A DNA stretch of 5,932 nt from Anaerolineae bacterium. Its GTDB lineage: Bacteria > Chloroflexota > Anaerolineae > Aggregatilineales > Phototrophicaceae. Every line of letters starts with the position of its first letter. Within the stretch, counting starts at the first letter, position 1. The position numbers and the translations under genes are program-made. The stretch is from the NCBI GenBank assembly GCA_014379235.1, contig JACMMD010000202.1, positions 1 to 5,932 on the forward strand, read 5' to 3'. Shown here piece after piece: positions 1 through 5,200 of the stretch. Below the pieces are notes generated by a model. That model saw only the letters and a list, made by a program, of their open reading frames with translations. It did not search any database and was not told where the DNA came from.

Positions 1-128
1 GTCACGCTGCCCAGCGCGTCGATTTTAATGTCCTCAGCGTGGCGTTCTATCGCCTTGAGAATGATCTTGCGAACGGCATCCTCGTTGCCGGAAACGCCCG
101 ACGCTTCTGAAAGTTCACGCAGAATCAT
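1..128 (-). CDS. M42 family metallo-aminopeptidase, N-terminal fragment
   Basis: This is the first 42 codons of a leftward gene that continues past the left edge of the window. The readable start is MILRELSEASGVSGNEDAVR, followed by a helix and then IKIDALGSV. That is the usual opening of M42 (glutamyl aminopeptidase/cellulase M type) peptidases: a leading helix, the SGxSGNE turn, then the strand before a V/I-D-x-x-G-[NS] motif. The metal ligands lie further downstream and cannot be checked. The ATG at 128 is preceded by AGGGA at 137-141 with an 8-nt gap, which supports this start. It lies 57 bp downstream of another M42 gene on the same strand, so the two form a tandem pair, probably co-transcribed. 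A 28-bp palindrome fills half of the gap. The M42 call is good; substrate preference cannot be inferred. Confidence 0.8.
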   Translation of the reverse strand, partial: MILRELSEASGVSGNEDAVRKIILKAIERHAEDIKIDALGSV

Positions 129-148
129 TTGTACTGTCCCTGTTACAA

Positions 149-176
149 GTAGGGGCAAGGCATGCCTTGCCCCTAC
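149..176. repeat. 28-bp perfect palindrome, GTAGGGGC family (copy 1)
   Basis: The left arm is GTAGGGGCAAGGCA and the right arm is its exact reverse complement, with no loop between them. It sits between the two M42 genes, after the stop codon of the upstream one and just before the ribosome-binding site of the downstream one. Its outer 8 bp on each side match the palindromes at 1385-1413 and 5443-5470, while the inner 6 bp of each arm differ. In RNA it would form a strong hairpin that could act as an intercistronic processing or stability element. There is no T-tract, so it is not a typical intrinsic terminator. Confidence 0.9.
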
Positions 177-185
177 ACCTATACT

Positions 186-1376
186 TTAATCGTCATTCTC
201 GTCGTCATCTGAATCATCGTCGTGAACGTCAGCATCTTCGCTGCCGCCATTGTCTTTCGCGGTGTCCTCTTTGGGCGCATCCCATGCAATCGCCGTCAGG
301 AAATCAGCGTCAAGGCTGGCGATAAAATGCGCCAGCAAGCGCCCCGTGCGCTCGATGTCACGCAGGTCGAGCGTTTCCACAGGCGAGTGCATATTGCGAA
401 TGGGGATGCTCAACAGCGCGGTTGGAATGCCGGACAGCGCCACCTGAATAGCCCATGCGTCTGTACCGCTTGCGCCGGGAGTCGCGTCGTCCTGCACTTT
501 GATCTCGTAATGACGCGCAACGCCCCGCAGTTTTTCATACAGGCGCGGGTGAAAGTTAGGGCCAATGCCGATCACCGGGCCGCCGTTCATTTCGCTGGCG
601 GTATCGGCCTCGACTCCCGGCTGCTCCGCGAAGGTCACATCCAGCGCAATCGCCACATCCGGCTTGATGTGATAGGCCGCCGTTGTCGCCCCGTACAGGC
701 CGGTTTCTTCCTGAACGGTGGACGCGGCATAAACGTCCCACTTGTGACGCATCGACTGGAGTTCATGCAGGCACACAGTTACTGCCGCAACACAGGCGCG
801 GTCATCCATGGCCTTCGCCGCGACACGCTTGCCCTGTAAGTCGATCATCGGCACGTCGAGCGTAATCAAATCGCCCACACGCACCAGTTCGGCTACTCTG
901 GCCGGCGGCAAACCTACGTCAATAATCAGTTCTTTGAAAGCGGGATATTTGCGGCGGGCATCGGCAGTCAAGAGATGCGGCGGCTTGGCGGCCACCACTC
1001 CCGGTAATGTCTCGCGCCCATGCACCATCACCGGCTGCGATAACATCACGCGGTTATCGACGCCGCTGATGCGATGAACATAAATAAAGCCATCCTGTAT
1101 GCCGCCGACCATCATGCCGATTTCGTCCATGTGCGCCGCCAGCATAATGCGGCGCGGGCTGGGGCCGAGGTCGAGTGGGCTGGTGCGCTCAGTGGCGCGC
1201 TTGATGCCGATCAAACTGCCGAGCTTATCTTCTTCCATCGAATCGACCAGCCCGCTCCACGCCTCACGGACGATTTCGCGGGCGGGGCCTTCATGGCCGG
1301 ACGGCGCGTGAGATTCGACTAATGCGCGTAAATGCTCTTTCACGTTGAACAAAGAGCTGCTCCTCAATAAAGCCAT
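186..1376 (-). CDS. M42 family metallo-aminopeptidase with acidic C-terminal tail
   Basis: This predicts a 396-residue cytosolic, dinuclear-metal aminopeptidase of the M42 family (endoglucanase M/glutamyl aminopeptidase type), which forms large oligomers and trims peptides. The expected ligands and catalytic residues are visible: H82 in AAHMDEIG (with D84), D191 in AMDDR, catalytic E223 and ligand E224 in VQEETG, D246 in ALDVT, and H330 in NMHSPVE. The GTDAW motif (304-308) before the last ligand is also present. M42 proteins are usually about 350 residues. The excess lies in the stretch around 60-75 and in a C-terminal tail (about 369-396) with 12 acidic residues in the last 18. The ATG at 1376 has no ribosome-binding site, whereas a TTG at 1352 (codon 9) sits 7 nt after a good AGGAG. 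The true start may therefore be 1352, giving 388 residues. No signal peptide is seen. The next gene downstream is another M42 peptidase. Confidence 0.93.
   Translation of the reverse strand: MALLRSSSLFNVKEHLRALVESHAPSGHEGPAREIVREAWSGLVDSMEEDKLGSLIGIKRATERTSPLDLGPSPRRIMLAAHMDEIGMMVGGIQDGFIYVHRISGVDNRVMLSQPVMVHGRETLPGVVAAKPPHLLTADARRKYPAFKELIIDVGLPPARVAELVRVGDLITLDVPMIDLQGKRVAAKAMDDRACVAAVTVCLHELQSMRHKWDVYAASTVQEETGLYGATTAAYHIKPDVAIALDVTFAEQPGVEADTASEMNGGPVIGIGPNFHPRLYEKLRGVARHYEIKVQDDATPGASGTDAWAIQVALSGIPTALLSIPIRNMHSPVETLDLRDIERTGRLLAHFIASLDADFLTAIAWDAPKEDTAKDNGGSEDADVHDDDSDDDENDD
1360..1364 (-). promoter_or_regulatory. Shine-Dalgarno AGGAG favouring a TTG start for the M42 gene
   Basis: AGGAG reads on the minus strand at 1364-1360, seven bases before an in-frame TTG at 1352-1350. 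The more upstream ATG at 1376 has only the palindrome and no purine-rich stretch before it. A protein beginning at this TTG would start MFNVKEHLRALVESHAPSG, which is closer to the usual short M42 N-terminus. The GTG at 1343 is too far away (16 nt) to use this site. Confidence 0.55.
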
Positions 1377-1384
1377 AGCGTACT

Positions 1385-1413
1385 GTAGGGGCGCTGAATT
1401 GCTGCGCCCCTAC
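1385..1413. repeat. 29-bp palindrome, GTAGGGGC family (copy 2)
   Basis: Arms GTAGGGGCGC (1385-1394) and GCGCCCCTAC (1404-1413) are exact inverted copies around a 9-nt loop. It lies in the 83-bp gap between the Thr/Pro-rich membrane protein gene (ends 1460) and the M42 gene, 8 bp upstream of the latter's first ATG. The outer 8 bp match copies 1 and 3, and the core is different. It could form a hairpin in the intercistronic transcript. No T-tract follows on either strand. Confidence 0.88.
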
Positions 1414-1459
1414 CGGGATCATTCAACTTATTTTTACCGCAAACAGCGAGGTTTTGCTA

Positions 1460-2137
1460 CTACTCACCGGACTGCGTGGTGTCATCGCCAAAGCCGCGAT
1501 CTCCACCGTCGCCGCTATCTTGCGCTACGATCTGTTCGGTGGTGTCCTCGCCATCATCCGGTGGCGGCGCATCTGTCGGCGGTGGTACGTCTGTCGGTGG
1601 CGGCACGTCTGTCGGCGGCACATCTGTTGGCGGTGGCACGTCTGTTGGTGGCGGCACGTCTGTCGGTGGCGGTACAGGCGTATTGGACGGTGGCGGCAGT
1701 GGCGTATTCGATGGCTGCTCCGGTAAAGGCGTATTCGACGGCTGGTTAGGCTGAGGCGTCAACGTCGGCGCGTTGGTCGATGTCGGAATGACGACGCTAA
1801 ACGTGGCCGTTGGCGGCTGAGTCGCCACCGCAGGCGGCGGGTTGAACTGAATCGGCGTGGGCCGCAGTGGGTCGCCAAGCGGTGTTGCTGTGCCGCCAAA
1901 GGGAGTACGGCTCGGTTGGCCAGTGGCCGCCTGTACCGTCGCCGTGCGTCCGAGCGGCGTATAAGTCGCTGTCAGCGTGCCATCGTCAAGCAGGCTTGAG
2001 CCTTGATCGGGCGCGGTGGCCCACAGGAAGAACCCTGCAAAATAGAATGGCAGCGTCACGAGGATAATCGCAAACAGCAGAATACGCAGGTTGCGCCTGC
2101 GCCGTTCCATTGCATAAATAGCGTCGTCGATTATCAT
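1460..2137 (-). CDS. single-pass membrane protein with Pro/Thr-rich ectodomain and TDVPPP repeats
   Basis: The function is not recognised. The 225-residue product has a short basic N-terminus (ERRRRNLR, 11-18) and one hydrophobic segment at about 19-41. A long low-complexity region rich in Pro, Thr, Asp and Ser follows. The positive charge before the helix predicts N-in/C-out topology, so the tail should be outside the membrane. From 134 to 158 there are three SNTP[LV]P units, then six TD[VA]PP(P) units at 159-193, then an acidic Gly/Asp-rich end (194-225). Residues 27-45 carry VTLPFYxxGFxLWATAPxQ, also present in the neighbouring 2264-2722 product, as is a PIxFNPP motif (95-101). The two are tandem paralogs. 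No clear ribosome-binding site precedes the ATG at 2137. An in-frame stop 6 nt upstream rules out a longer protein, and the spacing to the helix matches the paralog, so I keep this start over M10. A wall- or surface-spanning stalk is plausible but unproven. Confidence 0.85.
   Translation of the reverse strand: MIIDDAIYAMERRRRNLRILLFAIILVTLPFYFAGFFLWATAPDQGSSLLDDGTLTATYTPLGRTATVQAATGQPSRTPFGGTATPLGDPLRPTPIQFNPPPAVATQPPTATFSVVIPTSTNAPTLTPQPNQPSNTPLPEQPSNTPLPPPSNTPVPPPTDVPPPTDVPPPTDVPPTDVPPPTDVPPPTDAPPPDDGEDTTEQIVAQDSGDGGDRGFGDDTTQSGE
1559..1663 (-). repeat. tandem 18-bp coding repeats (TDxPPP)
   Basis: Six consecutive units encode T-D-[VA]-P-P-P in the membrane protein gene. Five are 18 bp, and the third in protein order is 15 bp because one Pro codon is missing. 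The units differ mainly at synonymous third positions, and two of them are identical in sequence. The frame is kept throughout. This is a typical slippage-prone array whose length may vary between strains. Confidence 0.85.
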
Positions 2138-2154
2138 GGTTCAGCAGGGAAATT

Positions 2155-2214
2155 TAGTGCTGTGTTCCGAGTTCTGAGTTTTCACTCGGTACTCGTACTC
2201 TGTACCCGGCACTA
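2155..2214. repeat. degenerate heptad repeat arranged as inverted arms (element A)
   Basis: The left arm has the core [TG][AT]GT/GAGT recurring every 7 bp at 2155, 2162, 2169 and 2176. The right arm has the complementary core ACTC/ACCC/ACTA at 2184, 2191, 2197, 2204 and 2211 (spacings 7, 6, 7, 7). The outer ends, AGTGC and GGCACT, are complementary, and CCGAGT pairs with ACTCGG near the centre. It occupies half of the 126-bp gap between the two Thr/Pro-rich membrane protein genes. The 7-bp periodicity resembles the short tandem heptamer repeats (STRR) described in filamentous cyanobacteria, but the inverted layout is distinct. Confidence 0.75.
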
Positions 2215-2263
2215 TCTTTTCCGCCTTCCTCCCCTCGTCTAAACCTACAATAAAACCCACAGC

Positions 2264-2722
2264 TTACGGTAATTCGTCAAACGGTAACGGCGTATCGAAC
2301 AGCACCGGGTCGGATGTCGGCGCTACAGCAGTTGGTGGTACGGATGTCGGTGGCACAACCGTCGGCGGCGCGGGCGTGAAGGTCATCAGCCGTGTGGCCG
2401 TCGCCGTGATAAAGCGCGTCGGTGACGGGAAGCTGGACGTTGGCGGGTTGAGCGTGATCGGCACAGTCGTAATGCCACCGCCCGTAATCGGCGTCAAACT
2501 CGGCTCTCCCGGCACATTGGTCGCGGTTGCCGATCCACTGTTGACGGGCGTATTCGTACTGGGTGCAGTCGTCGCTGTAGTCGGCGGGCGGTTCTGCTGC
2601 GGCGCGGATGCCCACAGCACGAAACCCACGCAGTAAAACGGAATGGTGATCAGAATCACCGTCAGCAAAATCGTCCGAACACGTCGTTGGCGCGCTTCCG
2701 CCGCCCGTTTCGCTAATGCCAT
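2264..2722 (-). CDS. single-pass membrane protein with Thr/Pro-rich ectodomain, paralog of the 1460-2137 product
   Basis: The function is not recognised. The 152-residue protein has a basic N-terminus (K5, R6, R11, R13, R14, R16), a hydrophobic helix at about 18-39, and a Thr/Pro/Ala-rich outer tail, including VVPPTSVPPTAVAPTS near 122-137. Residues 25-43 read ITIPFYxxGFxLWASAPxQ, matching the paralog downstream almost position for position. PITLNPP (88-94) matches its PIQFNPP. The rest of the tails are not alignable by eye. It lacks the TDVPPP array and is shorter. Its ATG directly follows the elp3 stop codon (TAG-ATG) and has GGGAG six bases upstream, within the end of elp3. That fixes the start and indicates translation coupled to elp3. 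Expected topology is N-in/C-out. It could be a surface-anchored stalk or the membrane part of a larger complex. Confidence 0.87.
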   Translation of the reverse strand: MALAKRAAEARQRRVRTILLTVILITIPFYCVGFVLWASAPQQNRPPTTATTAPSTNTPVNSGSATATNVPGEPSLTPITGGGITTVPITLNPPTSSFPSPTRFITATATRLMTFTPAPPTVVPPTSVPPTAVAPTSDPVLFDTPLPFDELP

Positions 2723-4594
2723 CTAGCACTCCCGCCATTGGTACAAAGCGCTGTTTGCTGCGCCGTCATCTACAAAGCCGCGCTTGCGATAATACTCCCG
2801 CGTCCCGACTGCCGAAATCACCGCCACGCGCTGATAACCACGTTCCGCCGCGATCTCTAACGCCCGCTCGACCAACTGCGTTCCCAGTCCCGCATGTTGG
2901 GCGCGTCCGTCACCGCTCTCGCCAAGCCCAAGCGCCTGGCCGTAGACATGCACTTCGCGGATGATGGCGGCTGCGCCGAGTTCCGGCGTTAGCGGCTCAA
3001 GGTTTCGATCTGGCAGCGCGAGGCGCAAGAAGCCCGCAATGTACCGTTCTGGTGTTATATATTGTAGAAAAATTTCGTCGCCACAACTGGACGCATACCC
3101 TACTTCATCCAAACGCAGTGTATCAGGGTCGAACGTGCGCTGCCCGATTTCCCGTGCGCGGATGTCGCTGCTGCGTTCGCCATGCCGCGTCAGTTCGTTC
3201 TCGACAAGCTGGCGAAAATTGGTCATCTCGTTGCCCGCGACAATATCCGTGCCGGGAATATCACGGATCACCCGCGTCAAACGGCAGTATTCCGGCGTCA
3301 AGCGGAAGCACTCCGCCAGCACATACAATAGTTCAGCCTGCGTATACGGATGCCATGAACCGTCCTCATAGCGCTGCATCAATTCGGCGCTTTCGATCAG
3401 CGAACACGGATACACTTTGAGTTCGTCGGGGCGAAAGTCGGCATCGGCAAACATGCGGCGATAATCTTCAATGTCAGCATCGGGTGACGAGCCGTACAGG
3501 TTCGGCATCCAGTGAGCGTGAATCTTGAAACCCGCCTGTCGCAGTAATTTCACAGCGCGCCGGGTAGCCGCGACGTTATGCCCGCGACGGTTCATTTTCA
3601 GCACGTCATCGTTCAAGCTCTGGAAGCCGATCTGAACCTTCGTGCAGCCAAGCCGCCGGATACGCAGCACTTCTTCCACGCTGATATGGTCGGGGCGCGT
3701 CTCCACCACCAGTCCCACGCAGCGACAGGCCGCGCTCTCGTTTTCGCGGTGCGCCGCTTCAAGTTCGTCCCACGTCGCATACTCATCGGATGGCGATTGT
3801 TCGCGCTTTCCGTCCGCAATCGCCTGCGCCATATCCCGCGAACGGTACATCTCATCGCGGTAGATGGTCTGCACAACCTGATTGTAGTTGCGCGTCAAAT
3901 GCCGTCCATCCAACAACGCCACATTGGGGATCGGATTCATGAACGGCGCGTCGATCATCGGCGCGGGCTGGAACTGTGAGGTTGTTTTCAGCGCCGCCTC
4001 GACTTCGGCACAGCGATTGATGCCGGAGCCAAAATCGTGCAGCGCGTCGAAGATACGCTTCACGAACCAGATTTGATAACTCTCAGGATAGAACGACCAT
4101 GTGCCGCCGAGGATAATCACCTCGATTTTTTCGGTTGGGTGACCGACGTTATAGTATGCCTGCAAGCGCGTATATGTCTGTAGATAGGGGTCAAAGCCGT
4201 TTTGCTCGGCACGCTGCGCGCCGGGTTCGTCGGCAAGGTAGCTCTTGGGCATCCGCACATCGTTGGGACAGAAGATACACTCGCCGGGGCATGGGAACGG
4301 TTTCGTTAGCACCGTCACCGGAGTCACCCCCGAACTACTGCGAACGGGCTTCAATCGCAGCAGTTCCAGCACCGTGTTTTCATACGGCGGCAGCCCAGCC
4401 GTGCCAGCGAAAGCGCGATAGCCTTCGATGAGTTCATCACGGCTGTAAAGACCGATGCCGTCTTTGGGGTGCGTTTTGAGCAGGCGCGATAACTGCTGCC
4501 GTGAGAAGTTAGGCGTGAGCGCGACCTCACGCAAAATGGCCAACAGCGGTTCGCGGTGGCGCTCTAAGTCGAGTCGGGGCTTATATTTCAACAT
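2723..4594 (-). CDS. elp3: Elp3-type tRNA U34 carboxymethyltransferase (radical SAM + GNAT)
   Basis: Stand-alone Elp3, a cytosolic enzyme that uses a [4Fe-4S] cluster, SAM and acetyl-CoA to place a carboxymethyl-type group on C5 of wobble uridine-34 in tRNA. The 623-residue chain has an N-terminal basic tRNA-binding region (1-90) and then VTVLTKPFPCPGECIFCP, with the cluster cysteines C102, C106 and C109 (CX3CX2C). Further radical-SAM landmarks are ILGGTW (161-166), GLVVETRPDH (294-303), QIGFQSLNDDVLKMNRRGH (321-339) and HWMPNLYGSSPDADI (361-375). The C-terminal GNAT domain shows REVHVYG (546-552), acetyl-CoA loop QHAGLGT (567-573) and GTREYYRKRGF (597-607). Two oddities: about 80 extra residues at roughly 190-272 compared with eukaryotic ELP3, and SSDIRAREIG (475-484) where the family usually has C-x-x-[IV]-R-x-R-E-V-G. 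No strong ribosome-binding site precedes the ATG at 4594. It is coupled stop-to-start with the next gene downstream. Confidence 0.96.
   Translation of the reverse strand: MLKYKPRLDLERHREPLLAILREVALTPNFSRQQLSRLLKTHPKDGIGLYSRDELIEGYRAFAGTAGLPPYENTVLELLRLKPVRSSSGVTPVTVLTKPFPCPGECIFCPNDVRMPKSYLADEPGAQRAEQNGFDPYLQTYTRLQAYYNVGHPTEKIEVIILGGTWSFYPESYQIWFVKRIFDALHDFGSGINRCAEVEAALKTTSQFQPAPMIDAPFMNPIPNVALLDGRHLTRNYNQVVQTIYRDEMYRSRDMAQAIADGKREQSPSDEYATWDELEAAHRENESAACRCVGLVVETRPDHISVEEVLRIRRLGCTKVQIGFQSLNDDVLKMNRRGHNVAATRRAVKLLRQAGFKIHAHWMPNLYGSSPDADIEDYRRMFADADFRPDELKVYPCSLIESAELMQRYEDGSWHPYTQAELLYVLAECFRLTPEYCRLTRVIRDIPGTDIVAGNEMTNFRQLVENELTRHGERSSDIRAREIGQRTFDPDTLRLDEVGYASSCGDEIFLQYITPERYIAGFLRLALPDRNLEPLTPELGAAAIIREVHVYGQALGLGESGDGRAQHAGLGTQLVERALEIAAERGYQRVAVISAVGTREYYRKRGFVDDGAANSALYQWREC
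2729..2733 (-). promoter_or_regulatory. Shine-Dalgarno GGGAG inside the end of elp3
   Basis: GGGAG at 2733-2729 on the minus strand lies 6 nt before the ATG at 2722 of the Thr/Pro-rich membrane protein. It overlaps the last codons of elp3, whose TAG stop (2725-2723) directly abuts that ATG. Ribosomes finishing elp3 are therefore positioned to re-initiate. Confidence 0.7.
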
Positions 4595-4608
4595 AGGTCT
4601 ATTTTAGC

Positions 4609-4643
4609 CTTTTAGACGAGGGATTAAACCCCCGTCTGAAAAG
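4609..4643 (-). terminator. hairpin after the small membrane protein gene, possible terminator or attenuating element
   Basis: On the plus strand CTTTTAGACGAGGG (4609-4622) faces CCCCGTCTGAAAAG (4630-4643) around ATTAAAC. The pairing is continuous apart from one bulged base and one mismatch. It starts 4 nt after the stop of the 4648-5109 gene and ends 14 nt before the elp3 start codon. The position suits termination or partial read-through between the two genes. There is no U-tract after the stem, so it is not a textbook intrinsic terminator, and it may instead be a repeat-type palindrome or an mRNA stabiliser. Confidence 0.45.
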
Positions 4644-4647
4644 CTGA

Positions 4648-5109
4648 CTACGCATCGAATCCCTCGTTGGGATGGCGCTTGGCTTTATCGCCTCCGGCAT
4701 AAGGGTTATAACGCGGCTGTGATGGCGGTGGAACGGGCGCATTGAACCCATAGCCATCGTCGTGCAGTTCGACTTCCAACCCGCCGACCCATCGGGCGGT
4801 GAGGTTGTAGGCAATCGCCAACAGCCCGCTGAACAGCCCGCCGCCGATAGCGGCAACGACCATTTGAATTCCGACACTAATGCACAAGCTCGTCAGTCCG
4901 GCGGCGTTAAAGGCCGCGAGATCGTTCTGAGTGAGGCTGGTGGTTGTGCCGCCGGACTGGTTGATGCTAGTTGCTATACTGGACATTGTTGTGAGTATAG
5001 ACCCGGCAAACAGCGCAAAGCATAAGCCTGTGATCGCCGAAATAATCAGACTGACAATCGCGCCGACTTTAAATGCCGAGCCGACGCTAACACGCTTAAC
5101 GGTAATCAT
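4648..5109 (-). CDS. small two-helix membrane protein, DUF3566-like
   Basis: The exact function is unknown. The 153-residue product opens with MITVKRVSVGSAFKVGA, then a hydrophobic segment (about 14-41) and a Ser/Thr/Gln-rich polar loop (42-66). A second long hydrophobic segment (about 71-103) leads into YNLTARWVGGLEVEL (101-115). The pattern of xVKRVSVGSAFKVG, two helices and YNL-x6-GG-[LI]-E-[VI]-E-L resembles the DUF3566-type small transmembrane proteins of Actinobacteria and Chloroflexi; I recognise this from memory and hold it loosely. The C-terminus (116-153) is a Pro/Gly/Tyr-rich, partly charged tail. The ATG at 5109 is preceded by AAGGGGG ending 3 nt upstream, which supports the start. 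It is first in the leftward gene run, with elp3 53 bp downstream beyond a hairpin, and faces a divergent methyltransferase gene. Confidence 0.82.
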   Translation of the reverse strand: MITVKRVSVGSAFKVGAIVSLIISAITGLCFALFAGSILTTMSSIATSINQSGGTTTSLTQNDLAAFNAAGLTSLCISVGIQMVVAAIGGGLFSGLLAIAYNLTARWVGGLEVELHDDGYGFNAPVPPPSQPRYNPYAGGDKAKRHPNEGFDA

Positions 5110-5125
5110 ATGCCCCCTTGAAGTT

Positions 5126-5197
5126 TACAGTTCTCAGTTTTTAGTTGTCAGTCAATCGCCGAATCTGATTTTACTGATAACTGACTACTGACCACTA
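5126..5197. repeat. degenerate heptad repeat arranged as inverted arms (element B)
   Basis: In the left arm AGT recurs at exactly 7-bp steps (5129, 5136, 5143, 5150). In the right arm ACT recurs at exactly 7-bp steps (5173, 5180, 5187, 5194), so the second half is the inverted version of the first, around a unique centre of about 18 bp. Most bases between the cores vary. It has the same plan as element A at 2155-2214 but with a different unit sequence. It fills most of the 129-bp divergent intergenic region between the small membrane protein and the methyltransferase genes. Confidence 0.78.
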
Positions 5198-5200
5198 CAG

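Noticed and set aside
222..839. 205-codon open frame on the plus strand opposite the M42 peptidase
   Set aside because: All M42 metal-binding motifs are on the minus strand in this stretch. The plus-strand protein has no recognisable domain and is rich in R/H as expected of an antisense frame.
1476..1754. Open frame on the plus strand rich in GGGTSV repeats, looking like a Gly-rich repeat protein
   Set aside because: It is the antisense of the TDVPPP array. The minus-strand frame has a basic N-terminus, membrane helix and a homologous neighbour, so it is the real gene.
2145..2217. Short GTG-started frame of about 23 codons across heptad element A, preceded by a purine-rich stretch and ending just before the ATG at 2137
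   Set aside because: Its codons simply follow the 7-bp repeat units and there is no independent sign of coding, so I treat it as coincidence and not as a leader peptide.
2277..2738. 153-codon minus-strand frame overlapping the Thr/Pro-rich membrane protein
   Set aside because: It is a shifted reading of the same DNA with no helix or motif. The other frame has a ribosome-binding site, membrane helix and a paralog.
3578..3979. 133-codon plus-strand frame inside elp3
   Set aside because: Antisense of highly conserved radical-SAM motifs; composition is that of a shadow frame.
2232..4622. The 12-mer TTTAGACGAGGG shared by the gap at 2232-2243 (minus) and the hairpin at 4611-4622 (plus)
   Set aside because: About two 12-bp matches are expected by chance in a window of this size on both strands, and the flanks do not match.
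5126..5197. Possible CRISPR-like array in the divergent gap
   Set aside because: Units are only 7 bp, degenerate, without spacers, and inverted in the second half.
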